Source of the DNA: Deltaproteobacteria bacterium
Lineage (GTDB): Bacteria; Myxococcota_A; UBA9160; SZUA-336
Direction of reading: 5' to 3'
Assembly: GCA_030673955.1 (NCBI GenBank)
Contig: DAOVBF010000121.1
Location: 1-5,184, forward strand
Length of the DNA: 5,184 bases
Under the pieces are notes generated by a model. It was not told where the DNA came from. It saw only the letters and a program-made list of their open reading frames with translations, and did not search any database. The position numbers and the translations under genes are program-made. Positions 1 through 5,184 of the stretch are shown here, piece by piece; positions within the stretch are counted from its first letter, which is position 1, and each line of letters begins with the position of its first letter.

Positions 1-1
1 C

Positions 2-70
2 GAGCCCGCGGTCGATCTGCAAGTTCGCGAGGTCGAACTGCGCATGGATGAGCGATGCGTACGAAACTGA
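2..70 (+). CDS. Possible 3' end of an upstream gene (partial, unidentified)
   Basis: From base 2 an open frame runs off the left edge and ends at TGA 68-70. Its 22 codons give a charged tail ending VELRMDERCVRN. It would overlap the start of the next gene (ATG at 55) by 16 bases, which is common for translationally coupled genes. Nothing identifies the family. A second frame stops at 49-51, just before the same ATG, but reads as a low-complexity Arg/Ser/Gly stretch and is less likely to be coding. The call rests only on frame plausibility and the overlap, so confidence is low. Confidence 0.3.
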   Translation, partial: EPAVDLQVREVELRMDERCVRN

Positions 71-645
71 TCTGGCTTGGAATCATTGCTGTCATCGTGG
101 TTCTTTACCAAGAGAGCTCATCCGAGATCCGTCACGGGGCCGGCGTGATCGCCCCCACGCTGCCGCAACAGCGCCGCATCCCGAACCCCGAGCCCTTCGA
201 GTGGCAGGGCTATACCATCACCCCCCTGGCGACCTTCGAGGTCGAGGCACGCGTGCTCAGCAAGGAACGCTACTGGCTGGGACGAGAGGCCGAGCTTTCG
301 CCCATCGACCTGGCCCTGGGATGGGGCCCCATGTCGAACGAAGCGGTGCTCGACGAAATCAAGATCTCGCAAGGCGGACGTTTTTATCACTGGCGGGCCG
401 ATGACCTGCCGATTCCAAAAGCTGTGATTGCTTCCCACAGCGCGAACATGCATCTGATTCCGGGGAACGAAGAGGCCATGACAGCCCTCAAACAGGCGCG
501 CAAGGGAAGCCTGGTGGGGTTCTCGGGCTTTCTGGTCTCCGTTCACGCCAGCGACGGCTGGCGCTGGAAGTCCTCGCTCACGCGGAAGGATGTCGGGCAC
601 GGCGCCTGCGAGCTCGTGTGGGTCGAGCATATGACCGTGCTCTAG
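55..645 (+). CDS. Conserved-type hypothetical protein with N-terminal membrane anchor
   Basis: This encodes a 196-residue protein of unknown function. Residues about 5-18 (LIWLGIIAVIVVLY) form one hydrophobic segment after a short basic start, so the protein is probably a signal-anchored or secreted periplasmic protein. No lipobox is seen. The rest is soluble, rich in aromatic and charged residues, with distinctive blocks: a glycine/tryptophan patch near 88-93 (ALGWGP), FYHWRADDLPIP at 110-121, HSANMHLIP at 128-136, and a C-terminal stretch (about 150-196) with alternating beta-like segments and GHGACELVW. The last part could be a small barrel such as an OB-like fold; that is inference. The blocks resemble a family of roughly 190-residue uncharacterised proteobacterial proteins, but I cannot name a domain. 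The start is the first in-frame ATG, with a weak GGATGAG ribosome site about 3-6 bases upstream. A possible upstream frame ends inside it. Confidence 0.85.
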   Translation: MRTKLIWLGIIAVIVVLYQESSSEIRHGAGVIAPTLPQQRRIPNPEPFEWQGYTITPLATFEVEARVLSKERYWLGREAELSPIDLALGWGPMSNEAVLDEIKISQGGRFYHWRADDLPIPKAVIASHSANMHLIPGNEEAMTALKQARKGSLVGFSGFLVSVHASDGWRWKSSLTRKDVGHGACELVWVEHMTVL

Positions 646-787
646 CTCCAGCGCATGACTCGCCGCGATCGCCTAGCCCGAAGGCATCGCCGCGGTTGAA
701 GCAGTCGCCGACCTCGATTATCTCCACTACTGGACCTGGCTCGTAACTCGCGCTAACAACGGACATCCCTAAACAATCAAAGGCGAC
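646..787. other. Intergenic gap of 142 bases with weak structure only
   Basis: No gene is supported here. Shortly after the stop at 645 there are short GC-rich inverted segments around 663-695 (for example GCGAT pairing with ATCGC, enclosing GCC-CGAA-GGC). They could form an imperfect hairpin, but no T-run follows. A 31-codon stretch, 677-769 plus TAA 770-772, is open on the plus strand and reads like protein (ending LDYLHYWTWLVTRANNGHP), but it has no start codon and follows an in-frame TAG at 674-676. It may be chance or a gene remnant. I see no convincing promoter for the protease gene downstream. Confidence 0.35.
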
Positions 788-1417
788 GTGAGAATGCCAA
801 TGCACGGCGAGCAGAGACCCCGGCTCGGTCCACTGCTACTCGTGGCCCTCGGCTGGGCGGTCGTGTTCGGGGCTGTCGAGCGTGAGGAGATCCTCCTCTG
901 GCTCAGCGTCTACGCGGCTCTCGTTGCTGTGGTGCTCATCTGGATCGGTGGGGCACGGGCGCGCAAGTTGTTGACCCCACGCTCCCGCGACATTGCGCTC
1001 GGCCTGGTGGCGGGCGGGCTGATGGCGCTCCTCACCTACCCCGCCTACGCGCTCGGTGCCGCTCTGATCGCGACGCTGCGAGCGGAGGTGGCGCAGATCT
1101 ACCGAGAAACGGGGGTAGCGATGGCAAGTGCGCTGCCTGCGCTGCTCGTCATCGTGGCGGTCGAAGAACTGCTATGGCGCGGCGCCATCTTCGATGCGCT
1201 CCGAGCCCGGTGGTCCAACTCCAAGGCGGTGGCTGGAGCGCTGCTGCTCTACATCGTCACGCTGGCAGCCGGAGGCTCATGGATCGTTCTGGCGGTGGCC
1301 CTCTCCTGCGGCCTTGTGTGGACGCTGCTCCGCCTCTGGACGCGCGGGCTCTGGACCCCCATCGTGACGCACGCCATCTGGTCCACAACCATCTTCGTCC
1401 TCTACCCCCTCGAGTGA
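788..1417 (+). CDS. CPBP-family intramembrane protease homologue (CAAX protease/bacteriocin-processing type), motif 2 altered
   Basis: The product has 209 residues and is almost wholly membrane-embedded, with likely helices near 13-30, 34-54, 68-96, 113-129, 147-161, 164-182 and 190-207. The EExxxR signature is present at E126, E127 and R131 (EELLWRG), and a third motif, THAIWS, supplies H195 near the C-terminus. Both are hallmarks of the CPBP (Abi/Rce1-like) family of intramembrane glutamic endopeptidases, which cleave or process membrane-associated peptides; no substrate can be inferred here. The second family motif, F/YxxxH, should lie about 24 residues after R131. The segment there is Y155-I-V-T-L159, so the histidine is replaced by leucine. 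The protein may be catalytically altered or inactive. The start is uncertain: GTG 788 has AAGG four bases upstream, while ATG 794 and ATG 800 are also in frame. It faces the glycosyltransferase gene tail to tail. Confidence 0.85.
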   Translation: MRMPMHGEQRPRLGPLLLVALGWAVVFGAVEREEILLWLSVYAALVAVVLIWIGGARARKLLTPRSRDIALGLVAGGLMALLTYPAYALGAALIATLRAEVAQIYRETGVAMASALPALLVIVAVEELLWRGAIFDALRARWSNSKAVAGALLLYIVTLAAGGSWIVLAVALSCGLVWTLLRLWTRGLWTPIVTHAIWSTTIFVLYPLE

Positions 1418-1531
1418 GCGGCGAATCTCGCCTCGCCGGAGAGACATCGCTCCGCAGAGCTCAGCCCCGACCCGCCGCCACAGTCCGTGCGCAAGAGAAG
1501 GCGGTGGGACTGCGCGGATCGGCACCAGCGT
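1418..1531. other. Convergent intergenic gap
   Basis: These 114 bases separate two genes that converge, so transcription from both sides should end here. The only structure I can point to is the hairpin listed at 1419-1438; the remainder is GC-rich with no T-tract, no start site and no recognisable repeat. Confidence 0.5.
1419..1438 (+). terminator. Weak terminator-like hairpin after the protease gene
   Basis: CGGCGA (1419-1424) can pair perfectly with TCGCCG (1433-1438) across an eight-base loop. An alternative five-pair stem, GGCGA with TCGCC at 1428-1432, competes with it. It begins two bases after the protease stop codon. No T-run follows, so it does not meet the usual rule for an intrinsic terminator, and in GC-rich DNA such a stem may be chance. 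Confidence 0.25.
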
Positions 1532-3217
1532 CTAGGACGTCCCCGTCGGCACGTCATCGAGTGGCAGTCCCTCAGTGCAGCTCGCAGCGAGCTTTCCCCG
1601 ATGCCAGATCAGCACCACCCATGGACGCTCGGGAAGATGGACACCCATCCGTTCTCCAACGTACATGCACCAGGCCGCGGCTGCGGATGGGTTCATGTCC
1701 GCTAAAGGGTAGGCCTCGAGCCGCCACCGCACGTGCCCGTCCGGAGCCGAGGCTGCCCTCACGTTCTCCATCCAGCGCCCCGGCGCCGCCCCCTGCAGCT
1801 CTTGCCCGATCTGTTCAAGCCCCGATGGGAACCCCTTGATCGCGACACGCGCAGGGATGGAATTCGGGGTCGCCTCTTCCAGCGGGAAGACGAGACCGGG
1901 CGCGAACACCACGGCCGAGCTCATCGCCGCCGCGGCCGAGCTCCACAACAGCGCCCTGCACGCGCGCGCGTTGAGTCCGGCGAGTGCGCGCGCAAAGAAG
2001 ACCGCGGCGAGAACCACCAGCGGGAGCATGTACGAGGCCTTCACCGCCGCGACCGTCGGGACCCTCCAGGTGAAGGCGATGAAGCTGAGTAGTGCCACGG
2101 ATGCCATGACAACGAACGGCGCCTCGGGTGTGCGTCCCCGTCGGCGGAGGAAATCGCGCAGCGCCAACACGAAGCCTGCGAGTACGAGCGCTGTGGGAAC
2201 CAGCCCGAGCCCGGCCAGCAGCGGCCCCCACAGGACGCCGTCACGGTGGAACCGGCCGCTCAGGCGGTGCTTGTGTGCGTCGTACCAGACGGATGCATAG
2301 GTGAGCCCCCAAATGTTCGTCATCGCGGGGTTCAGCGTGTTGGTCGCCGTCGGCGAGCCCGCCACCTGGAAAGCGGACGGCCGGAGGAGGCAGCCGGGGT
2401 CGAACCAGAGATAGTCCCAGACCCGACGCTCGCGCAGGGTAAAGAGATCCTCCACGGCCTTCACCGGCTCGAGCTCCCGCGTCATCGGGATCGGACTGCC
2501 GGTGAGCACGAGGTTTCTCACGTAAACGGGGGCGGCTACGCTCGCGCCGACGAGCGCACACAGCAAGAGTGAGCCCAACATGCGTCGATCCCAATCCAGG
2601 CGGCAAAACGGCACCACGCAGGCCACGGCCACGAAGAGGCCCGTAAACTTGGTGGCGAGTGCGAGCCCCGCCATCAGGCCCGCGAAGCCCGCCGCCCGGA
2701 GATGCCGCGGGTTCGACTGCAACGTCACGAGCGAGGGCAGCGCCAAGGCCGCCAGGCCTGCTCCGAGCGCCTCGTTCCCCACCATCGTTGCTGCGAACTG
2801 AGAGCACGGGACGAAAAGCACGAGCGCGCTGGCGATACTCGCCACGGCCAGACTCCCGCGAAGGCGCAACACGAGCCGGAAGCTCACAAGACCTGCCGCC
2901 AGCATCGCGAGTGCGCCGATGGAGCGCAGGGCCAGGGCATTCCAAGCCGGCCGCCCGGGCAGAGACACCACACTCCCCAACAGGTAGTAGAGCGGCGGAT
3001 GAAAAGTGGACCAGGCCTCGAGCGGGTGCGGCAGACGATGCTGGTCAACGAGGGTCGCAATGTACTCCAGGTGCCCTCTGGTGTCGTAGCCGACCGTGAT
3101 CGGCAGAGCGTACGACGTCCAGGTGTAGTGGGCGGCTGCCGCCAGTAAGAGCCCGGTGATCACGATCGTGGCTCTCAGGCCGGGCGTCTGTGAGCTGGTG
3201 TCGTCCGCCGCCGTCAC
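1532..3217 (-). CDS. GT-C fold glycosyltransferase, family 39/ArnT-like integral membrane protein
   Basis: This 561-residue polytopic membrane protein resembles lipid-linked-sugar glycosyltransferases of the GT39/PMT/ArnT superfamily, which transfer sugar from a polyprenyl-phosphate carrier on the outer face of the inner membrane. The first helix is about residues 14-38. It is followed by the outward loop typical of the fold, with Y44-D45 and H49 (the acidic residue expected to act in catalysis) and the family-typical HPPLYY at 73-78. Further family-like blocks are GNEALGA (147-153), ATKFTGL (188-194), YVRNLVLTGSPIP (232-244), NIWGLTYASVWYD (301-313) and VKASYMLPL (392-400). About ten or more helices are visible, and residues from about 445 form a soluble, probably periplasmic C-terminal tail. 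Acceptor and donor are unknown. The start is GTG 3217 with GAGGGA just upstream; ATG triplets slightly upstream in the same strand run into a TAG. It appears to be transcribed separately from the CoA-transferase gene (hairpin, promoter-like pair and palindrome in the 138-base gap). Confidence 0.85.
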   Translation of the reverse strand: MTAADDTSSQTPGLRATIVITGLLLAAAAHYTWTSYALPITVGYDTRGHLEYIATLVDQHRLPHPLEAWSTFHPPLYYLLGSVVSLPGRPAWNALALRSIGALAMLAAGLVSFRLVLRLRGSLAVASIASALVLFVPCSQFAATMVGNEALGAGLAALALPSLVTLQSNPRHLRAAGFAGLMAGLALATKFTGLFVAVACVVPFCRLDWDRRMLGSLLLCALVGASVAAPVYVRNLVLTGSPIPMTRELEPVKAVEDLFTLRERRVWDYLWFDPGCLLRPSAFQVAGSPTATNTLNPAMTNIWGLTYASVWYDAHKHRLSGRFHRDGVLWGPLLAGLGLVPTALVLAGFVLALRDFLRRRGRTPEAPFVVMASVALLSFIAFTWRVPTVAAVKASYMLPLVVLAAVFFARALAGLNARACRALLWSSAAAAMSSAVVFAPGLVFPLEEATPNSIPARVAIKGFPSGLEQIGQELQGAAPGRWMENVRAASAPDGHVRWRLEAYPLADMNPSAAAAWCMYVGERMGVHLPERPWVVLIWHRGKLAASCTEGLPLDDVPTGTS

Positions 3218-3218
3218 G

Positions 3219-3225
3219 TCCCTCT
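3219..3225 (-). promoter_or_regulatory. Ribosome binding site deciding the GTG start of the glycosyltransferase
   Basis: On the minus strand AGAGGGA is followed after one base by GTG 3217; measured from the GAGG core the spacer is three bases, which is short but usable. It supports GTG over internal starts, none of which has a comparable site. The TAG of a short upstream frame (3226-3224) overlaps it. Confidence 0.55.
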
Positions 3226-3229
3226 ACAT

Positions 3230-3247
3230 CGTCATGACTTCATGACG
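3230..3247. promoter_or_regulatory. Perfect 18-base palindrome (candidate operator or mRNA hairpin)
   Basis: CGTCATGA (3230-3237) and TCATGACG (3240-3247) are exact reverse complements separated by CT. The element ends 12 bases before the glycosyltransferase start codon and directly abuts the region holding its ribosome binding site. As DNA it has the size and symmetry of a dimeric repressor operator. As mRNA it could form a seven-pair stem with a four-base AAGU loop next to the ribosome site. Which regulator, if any, binds is unknown. Confidence 0.5.
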
Positions 3248-3289
3248 CATGAGGCTGCGCGCACCAAGCAAATCGAGTGGCTGTGGAGA

Positions 3290-3319
3290 ATTAACCTCAG
3301 GTCGTACCCACGAAGGCAA
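3290..3319 (-). promoter_or_regulatory. Weak sigma70-like promoter candidate for the glycosyltransferase
   Basis: On the minus strand TTGCCT (3319-3314) and GTTAAT (3295-3290) are separated by 18 bases; each matches four of six consensus positions. The -10-like element lies in one of the few AT-rich patches of this gap, downstream of the hairpin that may end the previous transcript and upstream of the palindrome. The match is modest and rests on position as much as sequence. Confidence 0.25.
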
Positions 3320-3324
3320 GAGCT

Positions 3325-3350
3325 AGCGGAGCACGGACGAGTGCGCCGCT
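3325..3350 (-). terminator. Hairpin after the CoA-transferase gene (probable terminator)
   Basis: Read on the minus strand, AGCGG-c-GCAC pairs with GTGC-t-CCGCT around a six-base loop, giving nine pairs with one internal mismatch. It starts five bases after the CoA-transferase stop codon. The following bases (AGCTCTTGCCTT) are only moderately T-rich, so termination may be inefficient or factor-assisted. It is the best hairpin I found in the window and fits a transcript end between the two minus-strand genes. Confidence 0.45.
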
Positions 3351-3355
3351 GGATC

Positions 3356-4561
3356 TCAGCCGAGTACACCCTGATCGCGGAGCTGCTGGATCTCTTCCTC
3401 GGGAAAGCCCGCTTCGAGCAGGACTTCCTCGGTGTGCTCCGCGAGCTGTGGGATGCCGGCACGGGGCGTCGTATCAGCACGGCTGAAACGGACCGGGCCC
3501 GCAACGCTGCGAACGGTTCCCTCGCCGCCCGGCCCGGGCATATCCACGAATGCACCGCAGGCGATGGCCTGAGGATCCCTGACGACTTCCTCGGGTGCCT
3601 GGACCGGAGCCCACCAGACGTCCGCCTTGTCGAAGCGCTCGACCCACTCTGCAAGCGGGCGCTTTGCAAACTCCTCATCGAGGATCGCCATCAGCGCGGC
3701 CGCGTTCTCGCGTCGTGCGGCGGCCGAGACGAAGCGCGGCTCATGCACGAGATCGGTCCGCTCGAGCGCCTCCAATAGCCGCGGCCAGTGGCGGTCCGCC
3801 TCGAGGCCGAGCAGCCAGACCCAGCGTCCGTCTCCCGCGCGGTAGTGCGTGACCGTAGGAGCGATCGACTCGCGACGCGGCCCCGCTGAGGAAACCAACC
3901 CGAACTCGAGCTGCGAGCAGATATCGCTGCCCACTGCGTAGACGCCGCTACGCAGCAAACACGCGTCGACGAGCTGCCCCTCACCGCTGCGCTCGCGATG
4001 AAAGAGTGCGGCCGCAATACCTCCGAGAGCGTGTGTGGCGGCAATGTGATCCCCGAACCCGAAGCGCGAAGGAATGGGCTCCTCGAAGCCGGCCAACGTG
4101 AGGAGGTGTGCGATCCCCGTGCGCGACCAAAAGGCACCGATGTCGTAGGCGGCCCGGCCGCAGTCGGGGCCCTCCTGCCCGTACCCGGTGACATGCGCGT
4201 AGATGAGGCGTGGGTTCTCCCGCGAGAGCGAGACGTAATCGAGACCCAAGCGCTGGAGTGCGCCGGCTCGATAGTTCGTGATGAACACATCGGCCCTGCG
4301 GATCAACCTGCGGACGATGTCGCACCCTCCCTCCTGCTTGAGGTCGAGGACAATCGAGCGCTTGCCCCGGTTATCGAGGTTGAAGGGTGGACTCGACGGC
4401 AGGTCCAGGCCCACGACGATCGGGCCCACAAACCGCATCGGATCACCGCCCGGCGGCTCGATCTTGACGACGTCTGCGCCCCAGTCCGCCATGAGGCCGC
4501 CCACCGCCGGGCCGGCGACCCAGACACCCATCTCGACGACTCGGATTCCCTCGAAGAGCAT
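3356..4561 (-). CDS. Family III CoA-transferase (CaiB/BaiF, formyl-CoA-transferase-like)
   Basis: The 401-residue product belongs to the family III CoA-transferases, which move CoA between carboxylic acids through an enzyme-bound aspartyl intermediate as interlocked-ring dimers. The order of family blocks is complete: EMGVWVAGPAVGGLMADWGADVVKIE near the N-terminus (written here as one recognisable block at about residues 10-35), NRGKRSIVLDLK (about 64-75), DVFITNYRAGALQRLGLDY (91-109), PRLIYAHVTGYGQEGP (117-132), and FGFGDHIAATHALGGIAAAL, in which D171 aligns with the catalytic aspartate of formyl-CoA transferase. Length is normal for the family. The substrate cannot be told from sequence; these enzymes act on oxalate, carnitine, bile acids, aromatic acids and others. 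The start is ATG 4561, preceded seven bases earlier by a perfect GGAGG; an in-frame ATG at 4594 has no such site and would add 11 atypical residues. The MauE-like gene is 117 bases upstream; no partner acyl-CoA enzyme is in view. Confidence 0.92.
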   Translation of the reverse strand: MLFEGIRVVEMGVWVAGPAVGGLMADWGADVVKIEPPGGDPMRFVGPIVVGLDLPSSPPFNLDNRGKRSIVLDLKQEGGCDIVRRLIRRADVFITNYRAGALQRLGLDYVSLSRENPRLIYAHVTGYGQEGPDCGRAAYDIGAFWSRTGIAHLLTLAGFEEPIPSRFGFGDHIAATHALGGIAAALFHRERSGEGQLVDACLLRSGVYAVGSDICSQLEFGLVSSAGPRRESIAPTVTHYRAGDGRWVWLLGLEADRHWPRLLEALERTDLVHEPRFVSAAARRENAAALMAILDEEFAKRPLAEWVERFDKADVWWAPVQAPEEVVRDPQAIACGAFVDMPGPGGEGTVRSVAGPVRFSRADTTPRAGIPQLAEHTEEVLLEAGFPEEEIQQLRDQGVLG

Positions 4562-4678
4562 CGGGCTTCCTCCGTCTTCGTGCGTGCGCCCCATGTCACC
4601 CGCCCGCGCCCGACCGTATCACACCACCTCTGGGTCCGGGGACCGATCGCAGCTGCCGCTACTTCCGCCCTGACGATC
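4562..4678. other. Intergenic gap between the MauE-like and CoA-transferase genes
   Basis: These 117 bases contain the CoA-transferase ribosome site and two very short self-complementary stretches (GGTCC/GGACC at 4633-4644 and GCAGCTGC at 4649-4656). Neither is a convincing terminator, and no clear promoter is visible, so the two genes may be co-transcribed or not. Confidence 0.35.
4566..4573 (-). promoter_or_regulatory. Strong ribosome binding site fixing the CoA-transferase start
   Basis: GGAGGAAG on the minus strand, with its GGAGG core seven bases before ATG 4561, is the best ribosome site in the window. It lies inside the longer open frame beginning at 4594 and is the reason to prefer the shorter protein. 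Confidence 0.8.
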
Positions 4679-5107
4679 TCAGCTTACGGCCCATTTGGGC
4701 TTATCGCGGGTCAGCCAGATCAGGAGCGCGGCGCAGCTGAGGAGCGCCACGTCGCGTGCGAGCGTGAGGACCGTGACGGGATCGCGCAAGCTGCCGAAGC
4801 AGCCGCACTCGATGTTGATGTCCCGGGCGAGGGCCTGTGCGACCGCGAGTGTGAAGCCAGCCAGCATGACCGCGGTCAGCCACGCCGCCGCACGCAGCGT
4901 CCGGGGCACGAGCAGGCAGACGCCGCAGGCCATCTCGATCCCGGGCAGGGTCGCCGCCATGAGCGGCACGAGGAAGCTCGGCGCGGCGCGGTAGTTGGCG
5001 ATGTCGACGGCAAACCCCTGGACGTCGAGCATCTTCAGCACGCCCGCGTACAGGAACAAGGCGCCGAGGCCGACGCGCAGCAGCAGCGACACGATTTCCC
5101 GGAGCAC
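4679..5107 (-). CDS. MauE/DoxX-family redox-associated membrane protein
   Basis: The 142-residue product has four hydrophobic segments, near 5-25, 44-66, 71-92 and 112-133, with the FLYAGVLKMLD block (18-28) after the first, as in the DoxX/MauE family. The stretch INIECGCFG (97-105) between helices three and four carries the C101-x-C103 pair typical of the MauE branch. In methylotrophs MauE is needed, with the thioredoxin-like MauD, for disulfide formation in methylamine dehydrogenase; most homologues elsewhere have unknown roles in membrane thiol chemistry. A second close pair, C61-G-V-C64, sits in the second helix next to conserved-looking E58. The start taken is GTG 5107 with GAGGG about ten bases upstream; GTG 5092 is a weaker alternative. 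It follows the rhodanese-like gene by 13 bases, and that gene's TGA overlaps the ribosome site, which suggests translational coupling. No methylamine dehydrogenase genes are in view, so a mau role is not supported. Confidence 0.85.
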   Translation of the reverse strand: MLREIVSLLLRVGLGALFLYAGVLKMLDVQGFAVDIANYRAAPSFLVPLMAATLPGIEMACGVCLLVPRTLRAAAWLTAVMLAGFTLAVAQALARDINIECGCFGSLRDPVTVLTLARDVALLSCAALLIWLTRDKPKWAVS

Positions 5108-5120
5108 TAGCTTGGATCCC

Positions 5121-5184
5121 TCACTCGCAGGCCTGACACTCTCCCGCCTGCGCAGGGCCGCCGGCCTCGTGCCACGCCGTAAAG
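5121..5184 (-). CDS. C-terminal end of a probable rhodanese-like domain protein (partial)
   Basis: Reading inward from the right edge on the minus strand, 20 codons end at TGA 5123-5121. They begin FTAWHEAGGP, which matches the last helix and turn of rhodanese-like domains (commonly GGFxAWxxAGGP), and the partial codon at the edge ends in C, as a glycine codon could. The tail ends GECQACE, with a CxxC pair three residues from the end. Third codon positions are mostly G or C, unlike the two other frames. Rhodanese-like domains carry sulfane sulfur on a cysteine; that catalytic region lies outside the window, so activity cannot be judged. The TGA overlaps the ribosome site of the MauE-like gene, which points to one operon. 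Confidence 0.6.
   Translation of the reverse strand, partial: FTAWHEAGGPAQAGECQACE

Noticed and set aside
740..765. Possible integron attC-like core (GCTAAC) in the gap
   Set aside because: The RYYYAAC and GTTRRRY core pair could not be completed on either strand, and no matching inverted arms surround it.
578..805. 75-codon minus-strand frame over the gap before the protease gene
   Set aside because: It overlaps the ends of two better-supported genes, ends in an Arg-rich run typical of shadow frames, and has no ribosome site that I can see.
2241..2945. 234-codon minus-strand frame inside the glycosyltransferase gene
   Set aside because: It is an out-of-frame shadow with Arg/Gly/Pro-rich low-complexity translation, while the overlapping frame encodes clear membrane helices and GT-C motifs.
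3242..3778. 178-codon plus-strand frame starting near the palindrome
   Set aside because: It is antisense to the 3' half of the CoA-transferase gene. It has no ribosome site and no family features; the start is just one of the ATGs created by the palindrome.
4562..4594. Longer CoA-transferase start at ATG 4594
   Set aside because: The 11 added residues are not typical of the family, the upstream bases lack a clear ribosome site, and the internal ATG at 4561 has a perfect GGAGG at ideal spacing.
4633..4656. Short inverted repeats GGTCC/GGACC and GCAGCTGC as a terminator for the MauE-like gene
   Set aside because: The stems are four to five pairs with almost no loop and no T-run, so they are expected by chance in such GC-rich sequence.
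4679..5107. Assigning the MauE-like gene to a methylamine utilisation cluster
   Set aside because: No methylamine dehydrogenase subunit or other mau gene is visible; the family occurs widely outside that pathway.
3998..5110. 370-codon open frame on the plus strand
   Set aside because: It lies antisense to the CoA-transferase and MauE-like genes, both of which have clear family motifs and ribosome sites. Its translation is rich in Arg, Glu, Asp, His and Ala with no recognisable domain, as expected for a shadow in GC-rich DNA.

Overview
The window is GC-rich, densely coding bacterial DNA. GTG starts, a strong G/C preference at codon third positions, a family III CoA-transferase and a MauE-type redox membrane protein together suggest a high-GC proteobacterial or myxobacterial-type genome, possibly an uncultured lineage. 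No rRNA, tRNA, mobile element or CRISPR array is visible, so the taxonomic call is only an inference.

Layout: the left third (1-1417) is read on the plus strand. It holds a possible 3' end of an upstream gene (to 70), a conserved-looking but uncharacterised membrane-anchored protein (55-645), a 142-base gap, and a CPBP-family membrane protease homologue (788-1417). The rest is read on the minus strand. From right to left it holds the last codons of a probable rhodanese-like protein (5184-5121), a MauE/DoxX-type redox membrane protein (5107-4679), a CaiB/BaiF-type CoA-transferase (4561-3356) and a large multi-membrane-pass GT-C/ArnT-like glycosyltransferase (3217-1532). The protease and glycosyltransferase genes converge on a 114-base gap.

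Working together: the rhodanese-like tail and the MauE-like gene are nearly contiguous (13 bases apart) and both carry closely spaced cysteines, so they look like a sulfur/thiol redox pair. The CoA-transferase follows in the same direction after 117 bases. A good hairpin lies just after its stop. Next, inside a 138-base gap, come a weak promoter-like pair and a perfect 18-base palindrome directly upstream of the glycosyltransferase ribosome binding site. This suggests that the glycosyltransferase is transcribed and controlled separately.

The most interesting points are the palindrome/leader arrangement before the glycosyltransferase, the CPBP homologue whose second catalytic motif lacks its histidine, and the cysteine pairs in the rhodanese/MauE pair. 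I did not find a convincing new multi-gene system; most of the window is ordinary chromosomal sequence.
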